Shown here: positions 24,311 to 33,611 of the stretch, piece after piece | Position numbering within the stretch: position 1 is the first letter of the stretch | How the letters are laid out: every line of letters starts with the position of its first letter | Origin: Nocardioides xinjiangensis | GTDB taxonomy: Bacteria > Actinomycetota > Actinomycetes > Propionibacteriales > Nocardioidaceae | Direction: 5' to 3' | Length of the DNA stretch: 64,000 nt | NCBI RefSeq assembly: GCF_017916455.1 | Contig: NZ_JAFMSY010000001.1 | Coordinates: 1,781,977-1,845,976, forward strand | The notes under the pieces: model-generated | Told to the model about the DNA's origin: nothing | Database searches by the model: none | The model's input: the letters and a program-made list of their open reading frames with translations, nothing else | Translations under genes and position numbers: made by a program

Positions 24311-25777
24311 ATGCCCGGCTACCCCACTCGACTCGCCCCTAGCGGCACGGTCCCCGACGGCACGACCGAGCTGTGGAGGGACCGCAAGCGCTACCTGTGG
24401 TTGATCGGCCTGGTCGTCCCGAGCCTGGCCTTCGTCGCGTTCGGGGGCTACCTCGCGACCGGGTGGAGCGTGTGGTTCTGGGTCGGTCCGATCGTGGTCC
24501 TCGGCATCGTGCCCGCCATCGACCTGCTCGCCGGCCTCGACCGCTCCAACCCGCCGGACGACGTCATCGAGGCGCTGGAGCAGGACAGGTACTACCGGTG
24601 GATCACCTACCTGTTCCTGCCGATCCAGTACGCCGGCTTGCTGGCAGCGATGGCGGTCGTCGGCGGCTGGGACGCCTTCGGCCTGCTCGCCGAGATGCCG
24701 CTCTCGACGCTCGACAAGGTGGGCCTCGCCGTCTCGATCGGCTGCATCGGCGGCATCGGCATCAACACCGCCCACGAGCTCGGCCACAAGAAGGAGGCCA
24801 ACGAGCGCTGGCTGTCCAAGGTCGCGCTCGCGCAGGTCTTCTACGGCCACTTCTACATCGAGCACAACCGCGGGCACCACGTACGGGTGGCGACCCCGGA
24901 GGACCCGGCGAGCGCCCGTCTCGGCGAGAGCTTCTACGAGTTCTGGCCCCGCACGGTCGGCGGCTCGCTGAAGTCCGCGTGGCGCCTGGAGAAGCGCCGG
25001 CTCGCGCGGCGCAAGCAGAGCCCGTGGCGCCTCGACAACGACGTCCTCAACGCGTGGCTGATGTCCGTCGCCCTGTGGGCCGTGGTCGTCGCGGCGTTCG
25101 GCGTCGAGGTGCTGCCGTTCCTCCTCGTCCAGGCCGTCGTCGGCTTCTCGCTCCTCGAGGTCGTCAACTACATGGAGCACTACGGGATGCTGCGGCAGAA
25201 GGTCGGCGAGGGCGACCGGCAGCGCTACGAGCGCGTGCTGCCCAGCCACTCGTGGAACTCCAACAACATCGCCACCAACGTCCTGCTCTACCACCTGCAG
25301 CGGCACAGCGACCACCACGCGAACCCCACCCGGCGCTACCAGACGCTGCGCGACTTCGAGGAGAGCCCGGTGCTCCCGACGGGGTACGCCGGCATGATCG
25401 TGCTCGCGATCGTCCCTCCCCTCTGGCGACGCGTCATGGACCAGCGGGTGGTCGACCACTTCGGCGGCGACGTCACCCTGGCCAACATCAGCCCGCGCAA
25501 GCGCGAGACGTACCTGCGCCGGTACGACGCCGCCGGGCGCGCCGCGGCCGCCGAGGCAGCCCGCCGGGCGCGCGAGGAGCTGCCGGGCGCGACCGCCGAG
25601 GTGCTGGCTGCGCGCTGCCCGAGCTGCGAGTACGTCTACGAGGTCGCAGCGGGCGACGAGCACGAGGGCTTCGCGGCCGGCACCGCGTGGGCCGACATCC
25701 CGGACGACTGGTGCTGCCCGGACTGCGGCGTGCGCGAGAAGGTCGACTTCGTGCCGCTGGAGCCGACCGCGCGCTGA
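24311..25777 (+). CDS. alkB: Alkane 1-monooxygenase fused to rubredoxin
   Basis: Membrane di-iron hydroxylase of 488 aa that oxidises the terminal carbon of n-alkanes. The histidine motifs are HELGHKK (about 154), EHNRGHH (about 183), NYMEHYG (about 287) and LQRHSDHHA (about 331). Several membrane helices precede and separate them. Residues from about 436 form a rubredoxin domain with CPSCEYVYE and CCPDCG, so the electron carrier is part of the same chain; in most bacteria AlkG is separate. AlkB-rubredoxin fusions are known from actinobacteria such as Nocardioides and Dietzia. The gene stands alone behind its own promoter; no rubredoxin reductase or AlkR-type regulator is adjacent. Confidence 0.95.
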   Translation: MPGYPTRLAPSGTVPDGTTELWRDRKRYLWLIGLVVPSLAFVAFGGYLATGWSVWFWVGPIVVLGIVPAIDLLAGLDRSNPPDDVIEALEQDRYYRWITYLFLPIQYAGLLAAMAVVGGWDAFGLLAEMPLSTLDKVGLAVSIGCIGGIGINTAHELGHKKEANERWLSKVALAQVFYGHFYIEHNRGHHVRVATPEDPASARLGESFYEFWPRTVGGSLKSAWRLEKRRLARRKQSPWRLDNDVLNAWLMSVALWAVVVAAFGVEVLPFLLVQAVVGFSLLEVVNYMEHYGMLRQKVGEGDRQRYERVLPSHSWNSNNIATNVLLYHLQRHSDHHANPTRRYQTLRDFEESPVLPTGYAGMIVLAIVPPLWRRVMDQRVVDHFGGDVTLANISPRKRETYLRRYDAAGRAAAAEAARRAREELPGATAEVLAARCPSCEYVYEVAAGDEHEGFAAGTAWADIPDDWCCPDCGVREKVDFVPLEPTAR

Positions 25778-25931
25778 GCGGTGCGTGAGGCAGCTTCTCG
25801 TGAGCGGAAACCTGCCTCACGCACCGCTCGGGGGCCGACGGGCGGGCCGATCGAGCTGGAACCTGCCTCACGCACCGCTCGGAAGCCGACGGGCAGGCCG
25901 ACGGGGCCAGAACCTGCCTCACGCACCGCTC
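25776..25931. repeat. 51-bp tandem repeat with one inverted copy after alkB
   Basis: The 18-mer CTGCCTCACGCACCGCTC occurs at 25812, 25863 and 25914, exactly 51 bp apart. Its perfect reverse complement (GAGCGGTGCGTGAGGCAG) lies at 25776-25793 and overlaps the alkB stop. The first and second copies can form an 18-bp hairpin with an 18-base loop. It lies between convergent alkB and selB. Confidence 0.85.
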
Positions 25932-25944
25932 GGCAGCCGCGAGC

Positions 25945-27687
25945 TCAGCGCACGACCTCGCGGCGGTCGTCGGCCAGCCGTCGGGTGCGTCCCGCGCGGT
26001 CGAGGTGGTCGAGCAGCGGCAGCGCCACCCGGCGCGTGGTCGCCAGCCGCTCGCGCGCGGCGCTGGTCGTGAACGGCTGCTCGAGGCCGCGCAGCAGCTC
26101 GACGGCGCGGTCGACCGCGTCGGGCGCCAGCACGATGCCGGGTCCGAGCCGACGGAGCAGGCCGCTGCGCTCCGCTGCCCCGAGCGCACGCTCGTCGAGG
26201 CGGAGCTCGCGCAGCCGGTCGGCGGTGGGCGCGGCGAACGGGGCGTCGGCGAGGCCGCGCAGGACCTCATCGACCGACGCGCGGACCGGCGCCGGGAGCC
26301 CGGGGGAGCCGGGACCCAGCACCCGGCCGTCGACGACGCGGAGCGGCGGCCGCACCAGCGCGCGCACGAGGTCGGGGGTGGGCAGCCGCAGCCGCCCGGC
26401 GAGCACGGACAGCGGCACCGCCGGGTCCAGCGGGTGGCTGCGCGCGTGCTGCTCGACGAGGCCCGGGAGCCGGTCGGCCAGCGCCCGGGCGACGGCGGGA
26501 TCCACGAGCCAGGGACCGGCCGCGAGGTGGTCGCCGTCGGTGAGCGGTACGCCGAGCTGCTGGAGGCGGTCGGCACGCGCGATGCCCCGGCGCGCGAGCT
26601 CGTCGGCGAGACGGGGGGTGCCGTCGGCACCGGCCAGCTGCCCGGCGCGGCGGGCGGCTGCACCGCGACGACGCAGCCGGGGCGGGTCGGGATCGAGCAC
26701 GTCGACGCGCCACACCTGCCGCCGCCCGGGGTCGCGCAGCAGGGCCCGGTCGCCGATCCGCAGGGGCAGGGGACGCTCGAGCGAGAGCCGCGCCAGCCCC
26801 GCGCCGAGCGGCCGGAAGCGCACCGGCAGGTCGGCAGCACCGACGTGCAGCACCGGCGCGGTGGGCGGCTCACCGGTCCCGGACCACCGGACGTCGACGA
26901 CGCTGGTGTGGTGCCAGGCGCCGGGGGTGACCAGCACGCTGCCCCGTGCGAGGTCGTCGGTTCGGCCGGTCACGTTCAGCGCGACGCGAGCCACGCCGCT
27001 CACCTCGTCGCGGTCGCGGCCGAGCGCCTGCACCTCGCGGACCCGCAGGACCGTGTCGCCGAGCGCGAGCCCGTCGCCGCGTCGCACGGTGCCCGCCGCG
27101 AGGGTGCCGGTGACGACGGTCCCGGCCCCGCGGACCGTGAAGCGCCGGTCCACCCAGAGCCGGACGTCGGCGGCGGGGTCGGGCCGGGGCAGCGCGGTGA
27201 CCATCGCCGAGAGCGCGGCGCGCAGCGCGTCGATGCCCGCGCCGGTCCGGGCGCTCACCGGCAGCACGAGGGCGCCGGCCAACCCGGTCGCGGCCACCTC
27301 CGCCGTGGCCCGCGCGACGGCCGGGGCGGGGTCGGCCAGGTCGGAGCGCGACACCGCCACGACCGCGTGGCGTACGCCGATCGCGTCGAGGGCGGCGAGG
27401 TGCTCCGCGGCCTGCGGCATCCACGGGTCGTCGGCCGCGACGACGAGCAGCGCCGCGGGCACCGGGCCGATCCCGGCGAGCATCGTGGTGAGGAACCGCT
27501 CGTGGCCCGGCACGTCGACGAAGGCGACCTCGCCGGCCTCGGGCCACTCGGTCCAGCAGTAGCCGAGCTCGATCGTCAGTCCCCGGCGCCGCTCCTCGAC
27601 GAGCCGGTCGGGGTGGGTCCCGGTCAGGGCCTCCACGAGGGCCGACTTGCCGTGGTCGACGTGACCGGCCGTGGCCACGACGTGCAT
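25945..27687 (-). CDS. selB: Selenocysteine-specific elongation factor SelB
   Basis: GTPase of 580 aa that delivers Sec-tRNA to UGA codons carrying a SECIS. The EF-Tu-like part has the P loop AGHVDHGKSALVEALTG, G2 EERRRGLTIELGY, G3 DVPGHERF and G4-like VSRSDL. Domains II and III follow to about residue 340. The C-terminal half forms winged-helix repeats that bind the SECIS hairpin (segments near RLRLPTPDLVRALV and ERLATTRRVALPLLDHLDR). It starts at an ATG that overlaps the selA stop by one base (TGATG). With selA and tRNA-Sec it forms one minus-strand block facing selD and fdhA. Confidence 0.95.
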   Translation of the reverse strand: MHVVATAGHVDHGKSALVEALTGTHPDRLVEERRRGLTIELGYCWTEWPEAGEVAFVDVPGHERFLTTMLAGIGPVPAALLVVAADDPWMPQAAEHLAALDAIGVRHAVVAVSRSDLADPAPAVARATAEVAATGLAGALVLPVSARTGAGIDALRAALSAMVTALPRPDPAADVRLWVDRRFTVRGAGTVVTGTLAAGTVRRGDGLALGDTVLRVREVQALGRDRDEVSGVARVALNVTGRTDDLARGSVLVTPGAWHHTSVVDVRWSGTGEPPTAPVLHVGAADLPVRFRPLGAGLARLSLERPLPLRIGDRALLRDPGRRQVWRVDVLDPDPPRLRRRGAAARRAGQLAGADGTPRLADELARRGIARADRLQQLGVPLTDGDHLAAGPWLVDPAVARALADRLPGLVEQHARSHPLDPAVPLSVLAGRLRLPTPDLVRALVRPPLRVVDGRVLGPGSPGLPAPVRASVDEVLRGLADAPFAAPTADRLRELRLDERALGAAERSGLLRRLGPGIVLAPDAVDRAVELLRGLEQPFTTSAARERLATTRRVALPLLDHLDRAGRTRRLADDRREVVR

Positions 27688-28985
27688 CAGCCCGGCTCCG
27701 CCACGCGTCGTACGGCGGCGACGAGGGCCGCGTCCTCGGCGGGGTCGACCGCGAGCAGGTCGAGCAGCAGGCGCCCGCGCTCGAGCCGGCCGACCACCGG
27801 CAGGTCCAGCGCGCGCAGCGGCTCGGCGTACGACTCCGGCAGCGCCACCGCGGCGCTCGGGATCACGACGTCGGGGGCGCCGCCCCCACCGACGGCCCCG
27901 TCGGAGTCCACGACGTTCGCGCCGAGGTCGTCGGGCAGGGCGGCGACGACGGCCGCTGCGCGGGCGCGCAGGTCGCCGACCGAGCGGGACAGCGCCGCGG
28001 CGACGGGCGGGACCGGGCCGGCGAGCGTCGCCTCGAGCGCGGCGAGGGTGAGCTTGTCGACCCGCAGGGCGCGGGCGAAGGGGTCGCGCCGCAGCCGCTC
28101 GAGGAGCGCGGCGCGGCCGAGCAGCAGTCCGCACTGCGGCCCGCCGAGCAGCTTGTCGCCCGAGGCGGTGACCAGGTCGGCACCCGCGCGGAGGGTGGTG
28201 GCGGCGTCGGGCTCGTCGGGCAGGCGCGGGTGCGGCGCGAGCAGGCCGGAGCCGATGTCGACGACCAGCGGTGCGCCGAGGGTGGCGAGGTCGGCCACCG
28301 GGACCGAGGAGGTGAACCCGCGGACGCTGAAGTTGGACGGGTGCACCTTGAGGACGAAGGCCGTCGTGCCGTCGACCGCCGCCGCGTAGTCCTCGACCCG
28401 CACCCGGTTCGTCGTGCCGACCTCGCGCAGCCGGGCCCCGACGGACTCCATCAGCTCGGGGATGCGGAAGCCGTCACCGATCTCGACGAGCTCGCCGCGC
28501 GCGATCACCACCGAGCCGCCGTCGCGCGCCAGGACGCGCGTCACGAGGGCGAGCGCCGCCGCGCCGTTGTTGACGACGTGCACCGCCTCCGCGTCCGGCA
28601 CCGCGGCGGCGAGCGCCTCCAGGGTGCCCCTGCCCCGGCGGCCGCGGCGCGCGGTGGTGAGGTCGAGCTCGACGTCGGTGGCACCCGCGGCCGTGCGCAG
28701 CGCCTCGACCGCCGCGGCGGACAGGGGCGCGCGGCCGAGGTTGGTGTGCACCACGACCCCCGTGGCGTTCACGACCCGGCGCAGCGTCGTCGCTGCCGGG
28801 GGCAGCGCGGCGACCGCCTCGTCGGCGACCGCGGCCGGCGCCAGCGCGCCGTCGCGGCAGCGCTGCTGGGCGGCGGCGACGGCCCGCTTGACCAGCACCG
28901 GGCCGAGCCGGTCGGCCGCCTCCCGCAGCCGCGGGTCGGCGAGGAGCTGGTCGGTGCGCGGGACGGCCCGTCGCGGATCCGGCAC
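27687..28985 (-). CDS. selA: L-seryl-tRNA(Sec) selenium transferase SelA
   Basis: PLP enzyme of 432 aa that converts Ser-tRNA(Sec) to Sec-tRNA(Sec) with selenophosphate. Family marks are RRVVNATGVVVHTNLGRAPLS, NNGAAALAL, RGELVEIGDGFRIPELM, EVGTTNRVRVEDY, KVHPSNFSVRGFT and the PLP-lysine segment TASGDKLLGGPQCGLLLG. The GTG at 28985 is preferred because AGGAGG lies 4 bases upstream; a GTG six codons earlier would leave the site inside the gene. It begins 21 bases after the tRNA-Sec 3' end and is probably co-transcribed with it. Confidence 0.95.
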   Translation of the reverse strand: MPDPRRAVPRTDQLLADPRLREAADRLGPVLVKRAVAAAQQRCRDGALAPAAVADEAVAALPPAATTLRRVVNATGVVVHTNLGRAPLSAAAVEALRTAAGATDVELDLTTARRGRRGRGTLEALAAAVPDAEAVHVVNNGAAALALVTRVLARDGGSVVIARGELVEIGDGFRIPELMESVGARLREVGTTNRVRVEDYAAAVDGTTAFVLKVHPSNFSVRGFTSSVPVADLATLGAPLVVDIGSGLLAPHPRLPDEPDAATTLRAGADLVTASGDKLLGGPQCGLLLGRAALLERLRRDPFARALRVDKLTLAALEATLAGPVPPVAAALSRSVGDLRARAAAVVAALPDDLGANVVDSDGAVGGGGAPDVVIPSAAVALPESYAEPLRALDLPVVGRLERGRLLLDLLAVDPAEDAALVAAVRRVAEPG

Positions 28986-29006
28986 GCACCCTCCTGCGGT
29001 CACGAG

Positions 29007-29101
29007 TGGCGGAGGCGGACGGGAATCGAACCCGCCTGGCCCAGGTGCTGGGCCACAACGGTTTTGAGGACCGCGTCCGTCACCAGACGAGAACCGCCTC
29101 C
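29007..29101 (-). tRNA. selC: tRNA-Sec(UCA)
   Basis: A 95-base selenocysteine tRNA with encoded CCA. The acceptor stem is GGAGGCGG (29101-29094) paired with CCGCCTCC, 8 bp as in bacterial tRNA-Sec. A long extra arm pairs GGCCCAG with CTGGGCC, and the T loop reads TTCGATT. The anticodon loop reads CCTCAAA, giving anticodon TCA; position 33 is C where U is nearly universal. It is placed directly upstream of selA. Confidence 0.95.
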
Positions 29102-29107
29102 GTCGTC

Positions 29108-29132
29108 AGCGTAGCCACAGCCGTCCTAGGTT
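29108..29132. promoter_or_regulatory. Divergent promoters for tRNA-Sec and selD
   Basis: Minus strand: TACGCT (29113-29108) lies 6 nt before the tRNA-Sec 5' end. Plus strand: TAGGTT (29127-29132) lies 6 nt before the selD ATG, so selD is probably leaderless. The two -10 elements are only 13 bp apart, so the two polymerases would compete. Confidence 0.5.
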
Positions 29133-29138
29133 GGGGCC

Positions 29139-30152
29139 ATGACGTCACCCCTCCGGCTGACCCAGTACGCCGCCGGCGGCGGCTGCGCCTGCAAGGTCCC
29201 CCCGGGCGAGCTCGAGCGGGTCCTGGGCGACCTGCCCGGCGGCCGCGCGGGCGGCGACGGGACGGGGGACCTCGTCGTCGGGGTGGAGCACGGCGACGAC
29301 GCCGCGGCAGTGCGGATCCATCCGGCCGCCGACGGCACCGACCGGGTGGTCATCCTCACCACCGACTTCTTCACCCCGGTCGTCGACGACCCCCGCGACT
29401 GGGGCCGCATCGCCGCGACCAACGCGCTCTCCGACGTCTACGCCATGGGCGGCACGCCCGTCGTCGGGGTCAACCTGCTCGGCTGGCCGCGCGAGAAGCT
29501 GCCCTTCGAGATCGCCGCCGAGGTGATGCGCGGGGGCGCCGAGGCCTGCGCGGCCGCCGGTGCGCACCTCGCCGGCGGCCACAGCATCGACGACCCGGAG
29601 CCGAAGTACGGGCTGGCGGTCACCGGCCTCGCCGACGCCGACCGGCTGCTGCGCAACGACGCCGCGGCGCCGGGACTGCCCCTCACTCTCACCAAGCCTC
29701 TCGGCCTCGGCATCCTCAACAACCGCCACAAGGCCACGGGTGAGCGCTTCGAGGAGGCCGTGGCGGTCATGACCACGCTCAACCGGGACGCCTCCGCGGC
29801 CGCGGTGTCGGCCGGCCTGCGGGCCGCGACCGACGTCACCGGCTTCGGGCTGCTCGGCCACCTGATGAAGATGATGCGCGCCAGTGGCACTTCCGCGGTG
29901 GTCGACGCCGCCGCCGTGCCGTACGTCGACGGGGCTCGGCAGTCGCTGGCCGACGGGTTCGTGCCCGGTGGCAGCCGGCGCAACCTCGACTGGGTGCGAC
30001 CCCACCTCGAGGCGTCGATCGGCGACGACGAGCTGCTGCTGCTCGCCGACGCACAGACCTCCGGCGGGCTGCTCGTGGTGGGCGAGCTGCCCGGCCACCC
30101 GGTGGTCGGCGAGGTCGTCGCGGGCGGTGGCGCGCTGCTCACCGTCCGCTGA
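29139..30152 (+). CDS. selD: Selenide, water dikinase (selenophosphate synthetase)
   Basis: Enzyme of 337 aa that makes selenophosphate from selenide and ATP. The catalytic motif reads GGGCACK (residues about 14-20), matching the GCGCK/GUGCK motif; the reactive position is Cys, so this selD needs no Sec itself. Other marks are EHGDDAAAV, LTTDFFTPVVDDPRDWGRIAATNALSDVYAMGG, LAGGHSIDDPEPKYG, and TDVTGFGLLGH. The leaderless-type TAGGTT upstream fixes the ATG. It is divergent from tRNA-Sec/selA/selB and 75 bases upstream of the selenoprotein gene fdhA. Confidence 0.95.
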   Translation: MTSPLRLTQYAAGGGCACKVPPGELERVLGDLPGGRAGGDGTGDLVVGVEHGDDAAAVRIHPAADGTDRVVILTTDFFTPVVDDPRDWGRIAATNALSDVYAMGGTPVVGVNLLGWPREKLPFEIAAEVMRGGAEACAAAGAHLAGGHSIDDPEPKYGLAVTGLADADRLLRNDAAAPGLPLTLTKPLGLGILNNRHKATGERFEEAVAVMTTLNRDASAAAVSAGLRAATDVTGFGLLGHLMKMMRASGTSAVVDAAAVPYVDGARQSLADGFVPGGSRRNLDWVRPHLEASIGDDELLLLADAQTSGGLLVVGELPGHPVVGEVVAGGGALLTVR

Positions 30153-30166
30153 CCCACCCCGGTGGG
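30153..30166 (+). terminator. Weak hairpin between selD and fdhA
   Basis: CCCAC-CCCG-GTGGG follows directly after the selD stop. It is short and has no T tract, so it may only attenuate; selD and fdhA could still be co-transcribed. Confidence 0.3.
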
Positions 30167-30227
30167 CGGTGGACCAGCGGCGCGGCCCGTCGTAGGTTCG
30201 GGGGCAACGGTGACGAAGGAGGCTCGG

Positions 30228-33200
30228 GTGACGGAGACGCCGGCACGGACGAAGCGCTCCCTCCTGCCCTGGCCGGTGCTGCGCCAGCTCGCCGACGGCG
30301 ACGTGCTGGGTCGCGGCCGGTCGGTCCGCTCGAAGCGCACCGACGAGATCGAGCCGCGCACCGCGACCGCCGACCGCGTCGCGAAGAGCGTGTGCCCCTA
30401 CTGCGCCGTGGGCTGCGCCCAGAAGATCTTCGTCAAGGACGAGAAGGTCGTGCAGATCGAGGGCGACCCCGAGAGCCCGGTCAACCGGGGACGGCTCTGC
30501 CCCAAGGGCTCGGCGAGCAAGAACCTCGTCACCAGCCCGCTGCGCCAGACCGCGGTCAAGTACCGCCGTCCCTTCGGCACGGAGTGGGAGGAGCTCGACC
30601 TCCACACGGCGATGGAGATGGTCGCCGACCGAGTGCTGCGGGCGCGGCGCGACAGCTGGCAGGACCTCGACGAGCACGGCCGCAAGGTCCGGCGCACGAT
30701 GGGCATCGCCAGCCTCGGCGGCGCCACGCTGGACAACGAGGAGAACTACCTCATCAAGAAGCTGTTCACAGCGATGGGGGCCATCCAGATCGAGAACCAG
30801 GCGCGTATTTGACACTCCGCCACCGTCCCCGGTCTGGGGACCAGCTTCGGACGCGGCGGCGCCACCGGGTTCCAGCAGGACCTGGCCAACGCTGACTGCA
30901 TCGTGATCCAGGGCTCGAACATGGCCGAGGCCCACCCGGTGGGCTTCCAGTGGGTCGTGGAGGCGAAGAAGCGCGGCGCGCGGATCATCCACGTCGACCC
31001 CCGGTTCACCCGCACGAGCGCGCTGGCCCACCAGCACGTGCCGATCCGCGTCGGCAGCGACATCGCGTTCCTGGGCGGGATCATCAACTACGTCCTGCAG
31101 AACGAGCTCGACTTCCGCGAGTACGTCGTCAACTACACCAACGCGGCCAACATCGTCAGCGAGGACTTCCAGGACGCCGACGACCTGGACGGCCTGTTCT
31201 CCGGGTTCGACACCGAGACCAGGACCTACGACCCGACCAGCTGGCAGTTCGCCCAGGAGGACGACCAGGGCGACCTCGGCCCGGCGCAGGCCGACGACGC
31301 GGGGGACAGCGCGGAGCAGCGCAACACCGCCAGCGGCCTGCAGAACGAGGCGCACGGCATGCAGGTCGGCAGCCGCCCGCCCCGCGACGAGACCCTGCAG
31401 CACCCCCGGTGCGTCTACCAGGTGCTCAAGCGCCACTACGCGCGCTACACGCCCGAGGTGGTGGAGCAGGTCTGCGGCGTCTCGCAGGAGGACTTCCTGG
31501 AGGTCTGCCGGGCGTGGACCGAGAACTCCGGTCGTGAGCGCACCACGGCGCTGGTCTACAGCGTCGGCTGGACCCAGCACAGCGTGGGCGTGCAGTACAT
31601 CCGCGCGGGCGCCATCCTGCAGCTGCTCACCGGCAACGTGGGCCGGCCGGGCGGCGGGATCATGGCGCTGCGCGGCCACGCCAGCATCCAGGGCTCCACC
31701 GACATCCCGACGCTGTTCAACATCCTCCCCGGCTACCTGCCGATGCCCAACGCGGAGAAGCACCAGACGCTGACGGAGTGGATCGACGCCGTCCGCAACC
31801 CGGGCAGCAAGGGCTTCTGGGCCAACGCCGGGGCGTACGGCATCAACCTGCTCAAGGCCTACTGGGGCGACGCCGCGACCCCGGACAACGACTTCTGCTT
31901 CGACTACATGCCGCGGATCACCGGCGACCACGGCACCTACCGGACCGTGCTCGACATGATCGACGGCAAGGTCAAGGGCTACTTCCTGCTCGGGCAGAAC
32001 CCGGCCGTCGGCTCCGCCCACGGCCGTGCGCAGCGCCTCGGGATGGCCAACCTCGACTGGGTGGTGGTGCGCGACCTGTTCGAGATCGAGAGCGCCACCT
32101 TCTGGAAGGACTCGCCCGAGGTGGCGACCGGCGAGATCGTCCCGGAGGAGTGCCGCACGGAGGTGTTCCTCTTCCCCGCCGCCTCGCACGTGGAGAAGGA
32201 GGGGACCTTCACCCAGACGCAGCGGATGCTGCAGTGGCGGGAGAAGGCGGTGGAGCCGCCGGGCGACGCCCGCTCGGAGCTGTGGTTCTTCTACCACCTC
32301 GGCCGGATGCTGCGGGAGCGGCTGGCGGGGTCGGAGGACGAGCGCGACCGCCCGCTGCTCGACCTGGCCTGGGACTACCCCATGCACGGCGACCCCGAGC
32401 AGGTGTCGTCCGGCTGGGGCGAGCCCAGCGCCGAGGCGGTGCTCAAGGAGATCAACGGCTACGAGGTCGCGACCGGCCGTCCCCTCTCCGGGTTCCTGGA
32501 GATGAAGGACGACGGCTCGACGCTCGGCGGCTGCTGGATCTACAGCGGTGTGTACGCCGACGGGGTCAACCAGGCCGCGCGCCGCAAGTCCCGCCACGAC
32601 CAGTCTTTCGTCGCCTCCGAGTGGGGCTGGGCGTGGCCGATGAACCGCCGCATCCTCTACAACCGCGCGTCCGCCGACCCCGAGGGGCGGCCGTGGAGCG
32701 AGCGCAAGGCCTACGTCTGGTGGGACGAGGACAAGCAGGAGTGGACGGGCGACGACGTGCCCGACTTCGAGAAGACCAAGCCGCCGTCCTACCGGGCGCC
32801 TGAGGGCTCGGACGGCGTCGCGGCCATCGAGGGGGTCGACCCGTTCATCATGCAGGGCGACGGGAAGGGTGCCCTCTACGCGCCGCAGGGACTCATCGAC
32901 GGCCCGCTGCCGACCCACTACGAGCCGGTGGAGTCGCCGTTCCGCAACCTGCTGCACGGCCAGCAGGCGAACCCGACGCGCAAGGAGTACCGCCGCGCGG
33001 ACAACCCGATGAACCCCGACCCGCGCTCGCCCGGGGCGGCGGAGGTGTTCCCGTTCGTGTTCACCACGAGCCGCCTCACCGAGCACCACACCGCCGGCGG
33101 GATGAGCCGCTACGTCGAGCACCTCGCCGAGCTGCAGCCCGAGATGTTCGTCGAGGTCTCCCCGGAGCTCGCGGCGGAGCGCGGCCTCGAGCACATGGGC

Positions 33201-33611
33201 TGGTGCCACGTCATCACCGCCCGCTCGGCGATCGAGGGACGCGTCCTGGTCACCGAGCGGCTGCGCCCGCTGCGCGTCGAGGGCCGGACCGTCCACCAGG
33301 TGTGGATGCCCTACCACTGGGGGCAGGGCGGGCTGGTGGCCGGTGACTCGGCCAACGACCTCTTCGGGATCTCCCTCGACCCCAACGTGCTGATCCAGGA
33401 GAGCAAGGTCGGCACCTGCGACGTCCGGCCGGGCCGCCGGCCCACGGGCCCGGCCCTGCGCGAGTACGTCGAGGGGTACGCCCGCCGCGCCGGCGTGCTC
33501 GACGGCAGCGAGGGCCCCGTGGTGACGGCCTCGGCCGCTGCCCAGCGGGAGTCCGCCGCCGCCCAGGACGGCGACGACCAGCACGCCCCTCACCAGCGGG
33601 AGGACCAGTGA
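30228..33611 (+). CDS. fdhA: Selenocysteine-containing formate dehydrogenase, catalytic subunit
   Basis: Molybdopterin enzyme of 1,127 aa that oxidises formate to CO2. The frame contains one in-frame TGA (30810-30812) that should be read as Sec195: NQARI-Sec-HSATVPGLG aligns with the RV-Sec-HSP site of FdnG/FdoG. The N-terminal 4Fe-4S site is CPYCAVGC plus LCPKG (about residues 55-90). Later segments, including GLGTSFGRGGATGFQQDLANADCIVIQGSNMAE, are typical of the family. No twin-arginine signal is present, so the active site is probably cytoplasmic, unlike E. coli FdnG. The GTG start has GAAGGAGG 5 nt upstream. It is coupled to fdhB (GTGA overlap). Confidence 0.95.
30810..30845 (+). promoter_or_regulatory. 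Bacterial SECIS element in fdhA
   Basis: Immediately after UGA, GTCCCC (30825-30830) pairs with GGGGAC (30836-30841) around the loop GGTCT. From UGA to the loop is 18 nt. As I recall the E. coli fdhF SECIS, it has the same GGTCT loop at the same distance, so SelB binding is well supported. Confidence 0.85.

Noticed and set aside
25785..26072. A repeat protein encoded by the 51-bp tandem repeats (NLPHAPLG units)
   Set aside because: 51 is a multiple of three so any frame stays open. There is no ribosome-binding site or signal, and the frame runs antisense into selB.
29145..33593. A 1,482-codon open frame antisense to selD and fdhA
   Set aside because: It has no recognisable domains or start signal and lies opposite a clearly conserved formate dehydrogenase. 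In DNA this GC-rich, stop codons are scarce and long antisense frames are expected.
30228..33611. fdhA as a pseudogene split by a nonsense codon
   Set aside because: The TGA lies at the exact Sec position of the active site, is followed by a good SECIS, and selA, selB, selD and tRNA-Sec are adjacent. It is a selenoprotein.
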